From Siphonodentalium dalli (lineage: Eukaryota; Mollusca; Scaphopoda; Gadilida; Siphonodentaliidae): a stretch of DNA of 64,000 bases. This document shows, piece by piece, positions 38,301-41,500 of this stretch. Both the position numbers and the translations under genes were made by a program. The notes under the pieces are model-generated. The model did not search any database. It was given only the letters and a program-made list of their open reading frames with translations, and was not told the DNA's origin. The DNA lies in contig CP136068.1 in the NCBI GenBank assembly GCA_032622095.1, positions 117,975,509 to 118,039,508 of the forward strand, read 5' to 3'. How positions within the stretch are numbered: position 1 is the first letter of the stretch; each line of letters opens with the position of its first letter.

Positions 38301-38327
38301 ACAAAACAACCGTAAACAAAACTCCAT
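1671..38327 (-). CDS. GLB1: Lysosomal beta-galactosidase, GLB1-like (glycosyl hydrolase family 35), 3' end off-window
   Basis: Joined minus-strand exons: 38327-38268, 27310-27141, 25257-25107, 20124-20061, 18328-18234, one of three exon-6 copies (15414-15228, 12590-12407 or 11065-10882), 8676-8621, 5788-5667, 3984-3944, 1786-1671. Every junction is GT..AG and keeps frame, giving about 350 residues, the first half of a GH35 enzyme that removes terminal beta-galactose in lysosomes. Family landmarks appear in order: signal peptide, [35 protein letters not shown] (acid/base Glu), NSEFYPGW (nucleophile Glu), [25 protein letters not shown]. About 300 C-terminal residues (jelly-roll domains) should lie left of position 1. 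Intron 1 is about 11 kb. It is head to head with EIF2B1. Seen: frame, splice sites, motifs. Inferred: lysosomal location and substrate, from the family. Confidence 0.95.
1848..2372. repeat. Large inverted repeat (foldback element)
   Basis: Arms of about 140 bp: 1848-1990 (gatcatgccatgaat...ggggaatatatttctta) and its reverse complement at 2235-2372, around a 245-bp centre. Arm identity is high, with small indels. Target duplication is not clear. Confidence 0.75.
2373..3661. other. GLB1 intron sequence without clear features
   Basis: Short inverted phrases around 'gctgatat' (2420-2510 and 2880-2945) suggest an eroded element. Otherwise nothing recognised. Confidence 0.4.
3666..3879. mobile_element. 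TTAA-flanked MITE, 'GGGAGCTTCC' type
   Basis: Flanked by TTAA (3662-3665, 3880-3883). Ends CCCTTCTATGACGGGAGC and GCTCCCGTCATGAAAGGG are inverted. It contains the palindromic module built on ATTCTCTTATATATGC. TTAA plus CCCTT termini point to a piggyBac-mobilised MITE. It lies 65 bp from the 3' edge of GLB1 exon 9. Confidence 0.78.
3944..3984 (-). CDS. GLB1: GLB1 exon 9 (41-bp micro-exon)
   Basis: Only 41 bp. The acceptor is tatttattacag and the donor is gtgagt. It encodes [13 protein letters not shown] plus split codons at both ends, matching YMFIGGTNFAYWNGAN of human GLB1. Confidence 0.93.
4750..5178. mobile_element. hAT-type MITE, 'CAAGCCTTG' family
   Basis: Perfect 8-bp target duplication GACAAGAC (4742-4749 and 5179-5186). 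The TIR CAAGCGTTGAAATAGTGTGT mirrors the right end. Inside are two copies of a foldback segment with GGTCCCCAGAGGGTGAATTT. Confidence 0.85.
5667..5788 (-). CDS. GLB1: GLB1 exon 8 (nucleophile)
   Basis: 122 bp, acceptor actttatag, donor gtatgt. It encodes [18 protein letters not shown], where the Glu of NSEFY is the catalytic nucleophile of GH35, then [15 protein letters not shown]. It ends two bases into a Leu codon completed by exon 9. Confidence 0.96.
6379..8087. mobile_element. TTAA-flanked MITE, 'ACCCAACA' type, split by a nested insertion
   Basis: TTAA at 6375-6378 and 8088-8091; TIRs CCCTTTACCCAACAGAAG / ...GTTTGTTGGGTAAAGGG. Same family as 26695-27087 and 56323-56714, but interrupted at 6517 by the 1.3-kb pearl/HINE-like element that ends near 7841. 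Removing the insert restores the family sequence. Confidence 0.85.
6517..7841 (+). mobile_element. pearl/HINE-like element, copy 1
   Basis: Head CGAGAGGCCGATCACGATCG with hairpin GCCGATC-AC-GATCGGC, subterminal ATGTTTAACCCAT, a unique region, then about four 150-bp units (starting near 7142, 7289, 7440, 7590) with gccataactc, then (ACGG)n at 7730-7785 and the terminal hairpin TGTTTACCAT...ATGGGTAAACA at 7813-7840. It is inserted in an A-run; no clear duplication beyond A's. No coding capacity. Confidence 0.8.
8308..8460. mobile_element. TA-type MITE, 'CAGTAATGC' family
   Basis: Near-perfect palindrome with TIR CAGTAATGCCCTAAGTAATC, and 'accacagcagaat' and 'ggatttagtcggaaatatgg' in the arms. 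TA precedes it; the right TA is mutated. CAGT termini with TA target fit the Tc1/mariner group. Confidence 0.78.
8621..8676 (-). CDS. GLB1: GLB1 exon 7
   Basis: 56-bp mini-exon, acceptor tttacctcag, donor gtgagt. It starts with two bases that complete the codon split with exon 6 (N after 6A, Y after 6B or 6C), then [18 protein letters not shown], and ends in phase 0. It corresponds to the segment between VDFG and NSEF in the family. Confidence 0.9.
8882..9094. mobile_element. TA-type MITE, 'CAGTAATGC' family
   Basis: 213-bp long hairpin whose arms are almost exact reverse complements around 8985-8992. TA at both ends (8880-8881, 9095-9096). Confidence 0.78.
9353..9614. mobile_element. TTAA MITE, 'GGGAGCTTCC' type
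   Basis: TTAA at 9349-9352; the right TTAA has decayed to ATAA. It carries the two palindromic ATTCTCTTATATATGC modules and the end GCAGCTCCCGCCATGAAAGG. Confidence 0.7.
10051..10374. mobile_element. hAT-type MITE, 'CAAGCCTTG' family
   Basis: Perfect 8-bp duplication CAAACAAA (10043-10050 and 10375-10382). The inner arms carry ATTTGCAGAATGAGGTCCCC and the reverse complement. It lies about 500 bp downstream of GLB1 exon 6C. Confidence 0.85.
10882..11065 (-). CDS. GLB1: GLB1 alternative exon 6C (active-site exon)
   Basis: 184 bp, acceptor actaaattttag, donor gtgagt, phase 0 to 1. It encodes [19 protein letters not shown], then [22 protein letters not shown] and AIDFGVT. By eye the YFACDF.YL segment is the closest of the three to human GLB1. 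Differences from 6B cluster just after FACD and after the TTDG motif, while the flanking core is identical. Confidence 0.9.
11170..11650. other. GLB1 intron, uncharacterised GC-richer stretch
   Basis: Begins gcccttacacacggcg and contains repeated 'gcgg/gccgcag' phrases near 11,555-11,615. The ends are only weakly inverted (gcccttac / gaagggc), so an old element is possible but not shown. Confidence 0.3.
11674..11851. mobile_element. TA-type MITE, 'CAGTAATGC' family
   Basis: 178-bp hairpin flanked by TA (11672-11673, 11852-11853). Arms share accacagcagaattatgggt and its complement. It lies between GLB1 exons 6B and 6C. Confidence 0.8.
11932..12289. mobile_element. TTAA MITE, 'CTATACTAA' type (eroded)
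   Basis: TTAA at 11928-11931, left end CCCTTTCTTTACTAAATATT, right end ...TTTAATAAATAAAAGG with TTAG instead of TTAA. Same family as 13063-13303 and 50451-50687. It abuts the region just downstream of exon 6B. Confidence 0.6.
12407..12590 (-). CDS. GLB1: GLB1 alternative exon 6B (active-site exon)
   Basis: 184 bp (61 codons plus 1 nt), acceptor gttgaattttag, donor gtgagt, phase 0 to 1. It encodes [12 protein letters not shown], then [22 protein letters not shown] and AIDFGVT. About 46 of 61 residues match 6C. The acceptor-proximal intron sequence (aattttag|ATGGAGAA) also matches 6C, so the duplication included the exon edge. The first codon ATG is internal to the protein and is not a gene start. 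Confidence 0.9.
13063..13303. mobile_element. TTAA MITE, 'CTATACTAA' type
   Basis: TTAA at 13059-13062 and 13304-13307. TIRs CCTTTTCTATACTAAA / TTTAGTATAGAAAGAG. No coding content. Confidence 0.78.
13308..14680. other. GLB1 intron between exons 6A and 6B, no clear feature
   Basis: AT-rich sequence. A direct or inverted echo 'ggcccttaaaaataaaaaacctgtgttctcaa' / 'gagaacacagtg' is seen around 13,420-13,650 (arms of about 25 bp). Otherwise nothing recognised. Confidence 0.4.
14705..15085. repeat. Paired palindromic module (ATTCTCTTATATATGC)
   Basis: Two about 70-bp palindromes (14715-14785 and 15005-15075) bounded by ccctgtgcca / tggcacaggg, with a centre that matches 19425-19640 closely. The outer TIR is eroded. 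It ends about 140 bp from the donor of exon 6A. Confidence 0.75.
15228..15414 (-). CDS. GLB1: GLB1 alternative exon 6A (active-site exon, divergent copy)
   Basis: 187 bp (62 codons plus 1 nt), acceptor ttggtattttcag, donor gtgaga, phase 0 to 1. It begins [12 protein letters not shown], carries [10 protein letters not shown] and LKCGS, and ends TVDFGPT. The acid/base Glu, the two cysteines that form a disulfide in human GLB1 and an N-K-T sequon are present. By eye it is about 40% identical to 6B, with one extra residue. It is the first copy in transcription order. No stop or frame damage, so I read it as a usable alternative exon rather than a relic. Confidence 0.88.
15794..15944. mobile_element. 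hAT-type MITE, 'CAAGCCTTG' family
   Basis: 151-bp palindrome with an 8-bp duplication GATACGGG/GATACGGA (7 of 8). It lies 380 bp upstream of GLB1 exon 6A. Confidence 0.82.
16805..18103. repeat. Nested large inverted repeats in GLB1 intron 5
   Basis: Outer pair: 16805-16914 with 17769-17877 (tacgttgtggatggataagg and complement). Overlapping second pair: 17583-17764 with 17918-18103 (ccattttgggcatatttatt and complement). The two pairs interleave, so both cannot fold fully at once. It ends 130 bp from exon 5. Confidence 0.78.
18234..18328 (-). CDS. GLB1: GLB1 exon 5
   Basis: 95-bp exon. The acceptor is ttccgttgcag and the donor is gtatga. It encodes [20 protein letters not shown] then [11 protein letters not shown], the segment that precedes the active-site ENEYGS in all GH35 enzymes. 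It ends in phase 0, and all three exon-6 copies start in phase 0. Confidence 0.94.
18460..18970 (+). repeat. Tandem-repeat element with terminal hairpin
   Basis: Two about 200-bp units (aagtcgaaaagggttaataac..., atgttgcacatcttcaatat), then cggacggacaaacagacgg, then hairpin GTCCCCTGAA / TTCAGGGGAT at 18941-18969. Same body plan as 1-496 with a different unit. Confidence 0.72.
19301..19765. mobile_element. MITE with 'TATGTGACCCGCC' TIR and paired palindromes
   Basis: TIRs TATGTGACCCGCCATATCAA / ...TTGATATGGCGGGTCACATA extend about 60 bp and run straight into the ATTCTCTTATATATGC palindromes. The centre is shared with 14.8-15.0 kb. Confidence 0.8.
20061..20124 (-). CDS. GLB1: GLB1 exon 4
   Basis: Short 64-bp exon too small for a simple ORF search. 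The acceptor is ataccacag and the donor is gtaagt. It encodes [20 protein letters not shown] plus one residue, matching the GGLPAWLL segment of the family. It begins in phase 0 after exon 3 and ends in phase 1, which fits exon 5. Confidence 0.93.
20308..20351 (+). repeat. 44-bp poly(A) tract
   Basis: An uninterrupted A run after 'ttacaaccc', followed by T-rich sequence. Possibly the tail of a retroposed fragment; the upstream segment has phrases (gtttccggttacccgaccga) that recur loosely at 29.6 kb. It lies 180 bp upstream of exon 4. Confidence 0.6.
21001..21623. mobile_element. hAT-like MITE, 'CAGGCCTGG' family
   Basis: Ends CAGGCCTGGCC / GGCCAGGCCTG, flanked by GTCTTAG on both sides (7 bp clean, an eighth base ambiguous). 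Internal hairpins are built on GGAGGGCGATCGCCCTCC-like arms. A second family member is at 48985-49629. Confidence 0.68.
22895..23092. mobile_element. TTAA MITE, 'GGGAGCTTCC' type
   Basis: TTAA at 22891-22894 and 23093-23096. Right end TTCAGGAAGCTCCATTCATG. Internal palindromes with ATTCTCTTATATATGC. Confidence 0.72.
23271..24475. mobile_element. hAT-type non-autonomous transposon with GATTAC-repeat ends
   Basis: 1205 bp with a perfect 8-bp target duplication GTTAGTGC (23263-23270 and 24476-24483). TIR CAGGGTTGGGGCGATTAC / mirror, continued by degenerate (GTAATCGATTAC)n for about 160 bp at each end. AT-rich centre without any transposase frame. Confidence 0.88.
24725..25048. mobile_element. 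TTAA MITE, 'CCTCTTCGCTGC' type
   Basis: TTAA at 24721-24724 and 25049-25052. TIR CCTCTTCGCTGCTGTGACGT / ...GTCATTTTGCAGCAAAGAGG. 324 bp. Single representative of its family here. Confidence 0.75.
25107..25257 (-). CDS. GLB1: GLB1 exon 3
   Basis: 151 bp, acceptor tttctttcag, donor gtaagt, ends in phase 0. It encodes [18 protein letters not shown], then [17 protein letters not shown]. The GEWE segment corresponds to the conserved substrate-binding AEWE of human GLB1. A TTAA-flanked MITE sits 58 bp downstream of its donor. Confidence 0.96.
25815..26170 (+). pseudogene. LINE reverse-transcriptase C-terminal relic
   Basis: Broken frames read [20 protein letters not shown], then [12 protein letters not shown] and later TSWNKLPEF-like residues. 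This is the usual end of CR1/RTE-type ORF2 ([13 protein letters not shown]...LRGDLIE...WNSLP). Frameshifts and stops are present. In GLB1 intron 2. Confidence 0.65.
26695..27087. mobile_element. TTAA MITE, 'ACCCAACA' type
   Basis: Flanked by TTAA (26691-26694, 27088-27091). TIRs CCCTTTACCCAACAAACC / mirror, two ATTCTCTTATATATGC palindromes at about 26848-26915 and 26995-27062. It ends 50 bp from the donor of GLB1 exon 2. Confidence 0.85.
27141..27310 (-). CDS. GLB1: GLB1 exon 2
   Basis: 170 bp, phase 0 to phase 2, bounded by tttaag on the 5' side and gtaagt on the 3' side. It encodes the conserved N-terminus of the GH35 barrel: [20 protein letters not shown], then SGSMHYSR and [10 protein letters not shown]. 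The sequon N-F-T lies near its start. It joins exon 3 to give NAVQFYVPWN. Confidence 0.95.
27536..28344. mobile_element. hAT-type MITE, 'TAGGGATGTGGACC' family
   Basis: Perfect 8-bp duplication GTGTGATA (27528-27535, 28345-28352). TIR TAGGGATGTGGACCGGACC / mirror, with clustered GGTCCAGT-type motifs inside both ends. No open frame of note. Confidence 0.88.
28353..29990. other. GLB1 intron 1, mostly unique sequence
   Basis: The only structure seen is a hairpin TTACGGGACGCTTA (28703-28716) / TAAGCGTCCCGTAA (28770-28783). No exon recognised. Confidence 0.45.
30000..30600 (+). repeat. Tandem-repeat element, 'agtcaccaaagga' unit
   Basis: About 130-bp units with ggtgacccca, agtcaccaaaggaccc, taccaaatatgaaccc and agttatggcc, ending in gatggatggacggacagaca, then gactatagcctcgtctcaggtgagc. 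A second array of the same unit is at 31030-31490. Pearl-like body plan. Confidence 0.68.
31030..31490 (+). repeat. Tandem-repeat element, 'agtcaccaaagga' unit, second array
   Basis: Three units like those at 30.0-30.6 kb, ending gacggatggacggacgagga then gtgatgactatagct. The terminal hairpin is lost. Confidence 0.66.
31500..34020. other. GLB1 intron 1, no supported element
   Basis: AT-rich. Several 'acatgtac' runs, an A-run at 32,757-32,769 and a T-rich 'ttttcggccttttctcc' stretch near 32,020. A plus-strand stretch at 33,556-33,655 reads like a short coding fragment ([15 protein letters not shown]) that I cannot assign. Confidence 0.35.
34100..34215. repeat. Inverted repeat with 'gatctgacatcccattg' arms
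   Basis: Arms around 34155 (caatgggatgtcagatcata / tatgatctgacatcccattg) extend outward into ggggtcgactt / aagtcgacccc. Related 'gaagtcggccccat' phrases occur at 37,440 and 38,610. Confidence 0.65.
34346..36175 (+). mobile_element. pearl/HINE-like element, copy 2
   Basis: Same head and tail as copy 1 (CGAGAGGCCGATCACGATCG ... ATGGGTAAACAT) with five 150-bp units (35323-36050), (ACGG)n at 36071-36118, and a 342-bp TA-MITE inside. Sequence is closely similar to 6517-7841 along its length. Confidence 0.82.
34726..35067. mobile_element. TA-type MITE, 'CCGCTATTCTCAAAGTAATT' family
   Basis: TIR CCGCTATTCTCAAAGTAATT / mirror, TA duplicated (34724-34725, 35068-35069). The matching empty site is present in copy 1 at 6888-6897 (caatgtagtccc), which proves a 342-bp insertion with a TA target. 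Many CCGCGGTA/TACCGCGG phrases inside. Confidence 0.9.
36960..37408 (+). repeat. pearl/HINE-like element, degraded
   Basis: Three decayed gccataac-units, short cggacgaacgaccagtgg, and terminal hairpin TGTGTACCATA / TATGGTATGAGTACACA at 37380-37408. Confidence 0.65.
37480..38130. repeat. Degenerate direct repeat near GLB1 exon 1
   Basis: About 185-bp units with ccgaaccgccaagct, aatatgaagctgaatttt and gatttctcg at about 37,880 and 38,065, plus shorter echoes at 37,495-37,545. It lies in GLB1 intron 1, within 150-800 bp of exon 1. Confidence 0.55.
38268..38327 (-). CDS. GLB1: GLB1 exon 1 (signal peptide)
   Basis: Encodes 20 residues, [20 protein letters not shown], a classic signal peptide with a hydrophobic core [11 protein letters not shown]. 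It ends in phase 0 at TCG|GTAATT, which joins exactly to exon 2 ([11 protein letters not shown]). The start was chosen at 38327 because its context (aaaATGG) is good. An in-frame ATG six codons upstream, at 38345, has a poorer context. There is no direct transcript evidence, but phase, length and position all fit the family. Confidence 0.82.
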
Positions 38328-38441
38328 TTTTGCCAAAATTATCATGTGACACGATCCTCACGTGACGATCACGTGATTTCTCAACTCAGGGAAGCTAACT
38401 CGTGTGAATTTCGTCAGAATTTGTTGCTCCCAAGTTCCAAG
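38328..38441. promoter_or_regulatory. Bidirectional GLB1 / EIF2B1 promoter
   Basis: Only 114 bp separate the start codons of the divergently transcribed GLB1 (minus) and EIF2B1 (plus), so the interval must hold both core promoters or both 5' UTRs. No TATA box is seen. It contains two perfect CACGTG palindromes and one CATGTG. Seen: gene arrangement and motifs. Inferred: shared promoter function. Confidence 0.75.
38358..38376. promoter_or_regulatory. Tandem CACGTG E-boxes (CLEAR-like)
   Basis: TCACGTGAC at 38358-38366 and ATCACGTGAT at 38368-38377. The CACGTG cores start 11 bp apart, about one helical turn. The first, extended to 10 bp, differs by one base from the CLEAR consensus GTCACGTGAC bound by the TFEB/TFE3/MITF family, which drives lysosomal genes such as GLB1. 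Binding itself is inference. Confidence 0.6.
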
Positions 38442-38536
38442 ATGGACAAGGATGGTATCTTATCGAGCTTTAACACACTCGTGAAAGAGAAACCCGATAT
38501 GTCGACAACTGTAGCTGCCATAACAACATTATTAAG
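38442..38536 (+). CDS. EIF2B1: EIF2B1 exon 1
   Basis: The ATG in aagATGG starts [10 protein letters not shown], which aligns with human MDDKELIEYF. The exon ends ...TTLL plus AG, and the donor gttaat follows. The split Arg codon (AG+G) joins exon 2 to give [15 protein letters not shown], matching the family pattern TLLEFLKRDKGETI. An in-frame upstream ATG at 38346 would add an N-terminal extension not known in the family, so I reject it. Confidence 0.9.
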
Positions 38537-41500
38537 GTTAATATAAATTCATAGTTATCAGCAGTTCTGGGTGAACCACCGATCGAGCTATAGTATAGGA
38601 ATACAGGAGAAGTCGGCCCCATTCGAAGTCGGCCCCATATATAAAAGAACCATTGTTTAAAATCACTCTTCATTTATTTTATGATTTGAAATATGAAACT
38701 GATAATAATAAAAATGACCATATTTACCTGTGTTCTTCTAGCCTATTACTTATTAGTATTAATGATCATTAATAATAGTATCTCATATATATTTTGAAGA
38801 CCTCTGTTTGTCTGTCTCTCTGTCTGTCTGTATGTCATTTATACAAATCTATGATTCTCGACCGATCGGGACGAAACTTGGTAGATGTGTGTAGTTTGAC
38901 CAGGCGGTGGACGTTGTCGTATTGGCGAGCCCATGCGGCACCCGCTTCGCGCATGCGCAGACGAGATCTCAGAAACGGGTGGAGCTATCGACTTGAAATT
39001 TGCTATGTGAATGTATCTTGCCCCGGATACGAATTTTATCGGGTCGCCGAGCCCGTGCGACGCCAGCTTCGCGCATGTGCAGACGAGATCTCGGAAACGG
39101 GTGGAGCTATCGACTTGAAATTTGCTATGTGAATGTATCTTGCCCCGGATACGAATTTTAACGGGTCGCCGAGCCCGTGCGACGCCAGCTTCGCGCATGC
39201 GCAGACCAGATCTCGGAAACGGGTGGAGCTATCGACTTGAAATTTGTTTTTTGAATAGCCCGGACAACGTCGGGCTCATCGGCTATCTCATATATATTTT
39301 GAAGACCTATGTTTGTTTGTCTATGTTTGTCTGTCATTTATACAAATCTACGATTCTCGACCGATCGGGACGAAACTTGGTACGTGTGTGTAGTTTGACC
39401 AGGCGGTCGACGTTGTCGTATTGGCGAGCCCGTGCGGCGCCCGCTTCGCGCATGCGCAGACGAGATCTCGGAAACGGGTGGAGCTATCGACTTGAAATTT
39501 GCTATGTGAATGTATCTTGTCCCGGATACGAATTTTATCGGGTCGCCGAGCCCGTGCGACGCCAGCTTCGCGCATGCGCAGACGATATCTCGGAAACGGA
39601 TAGAGCTATCGACTTGAAATTTGCTATGTGAATGTATCTTGCCCCGGTACGAATTTTATCGGGTCGCCTAGCCCGTGCGACGCCAGCTTTGCGCAGACCA
39701 GATCTCGGAAACGGGTGGAGCTATCGACTTGAAATTGGCTATGTGAATGTATCTTGCCCCGCATACGAATTTTATCGGGTCGCCGAGCCCGTGCGACGCC
39801 AGCTTCGCGCATGCGCAGACCAGATCTCGGAAACGGGTAGAGCTATCGACTTTGGTTTTTGAATAGCCCGGACAATGTCGGTAATTGAACTAGTAATTGA
39901 ACATGTCTTTGATAAAGATCTTGTTTTGGGGAAAAAGTTCTGCACTGTTCGACGCAGCGACTGCCAAAACTCACCTGTGTTCATGGTTGTAGTTCAGAAC
40001 CCCCACCCCAATGACTTACCGATGTTTATTACACGCTTGTTCCTAGAAGTACAGCGTTATTGCTGTTCCATATAACATATTTACAAATCCGTATGGAACG
40101 TATGGAAATAGTGGGTCAGAAAGTTGGGACTTATTGACAGAAATCTACAGTAAATTAAAATGCGAGAGGCTGATTACACTAAATATTCGCCCGACAAAGC
40201 GTTACCCAGGATAGTGTAGACAACTGTGCATGTGGTCTGCGCTACTGATCATGTCTTATTCAGGCACCAAGTGTAGGGTTCCTTGCAGTCTGTTAATCGT
40301 CGGTGATCACTCGTCCTCTGTAAAATGGGGACTGAGCTAGGTCTGTGGCTATTTTGTGACCAATATTAAGTCAAGGTTGGGGAGGGGAATGAGGCCGCTG
40401 GACGGCCGGCCTGCCATTGCAGTGGAAACCCTGGTTATAGGCCTATATAATTTATTATGTATACATGTGTTTATTATTAACGTAATTCAGCGGAACCATA
40501 AGTCGAATGACTTGTTTTGAAATAAAGATGATGATAATGATGATGAATTGTTTGTACTTCTGGCTGCAAAGTTGTTCTTGCATAAAGTGGTGTACTTATG
40601 TCCTTTCTTCCTAATCTTCTTACTGTGACCTCTTGTTTTGCTTCCTCCAGTATCTGTGTATAATTCCATCGTGTTCAGCTTGACTTCATCCTTCTTCTGC
40701 ATTATCTTGTACATTTGAATCATATCAGTCCTCTCTCTTCGATATTCTAAAGTTGGTAATCCTAGTTCTTTGATTCTTTCTTCATATTCCTTATTTTTTA
40801 CCCCCCCCCCCCCCCTCCACCATTTTAGTTGATCTTCTCTGCACTCTTTCTATCATTGTTCTGTATTTTTTTTATAGTGAGGCGACCATATAGATGTCCG
40901 GTATTCCAGCTTGGGTCTGATAAATGCTTTGTATAGTGTGGTAAACATCTGTTTATCCATAAATCTTAATGTTCTTTTTAGAATTCCAAGTTTCTGGTTG
41001 GCCTTATTTACTGTTGTTGCAATGTTCTGTTTCAAAATGACAGCGAAAATGGCAGTCGGAAGTGAACAATTGAAGAGTTTTTTGTTTTTGTACTAAATCT
41101 TACGATATAGAATAAACGTATAGCCAATATTTAGTCATATATGCCACCATATAAGTTTCCAAAGCCACAAATAGTTTCATGTTAAATACATCATATTAGT
41201 GTCCCAAACCACACAACGAGTGCGCCAAACCATATACAGAGTTACAAAACCCATCTGGTAGCCAAAAAAAACCAACGAATTTCAGAAACCACCCAGACTG
41301 ATGTGGACTGAGGTAGGTACATGTAGTGCCCAAATGATACTCAACTGGTGTCATTACCCACACATATAGTCCCCAAAACCATGCATCTGGTATTCCAACT
41401 CACCCAAAATGAGTGTCCCAAACCACTAAATGAGTGTCTCAATCGACCTGATCAGGGACCCAATCCATTCAACGAATGGTCCCAAACCACACCATTAGTA

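Noticed and set aside
38794-39862. Long open frames with repeated [15 protein letters not shown]
   Set aside because: They arise from 121-bp tandem units that happen to be open. No start context, no homology, and they lie in an intron.
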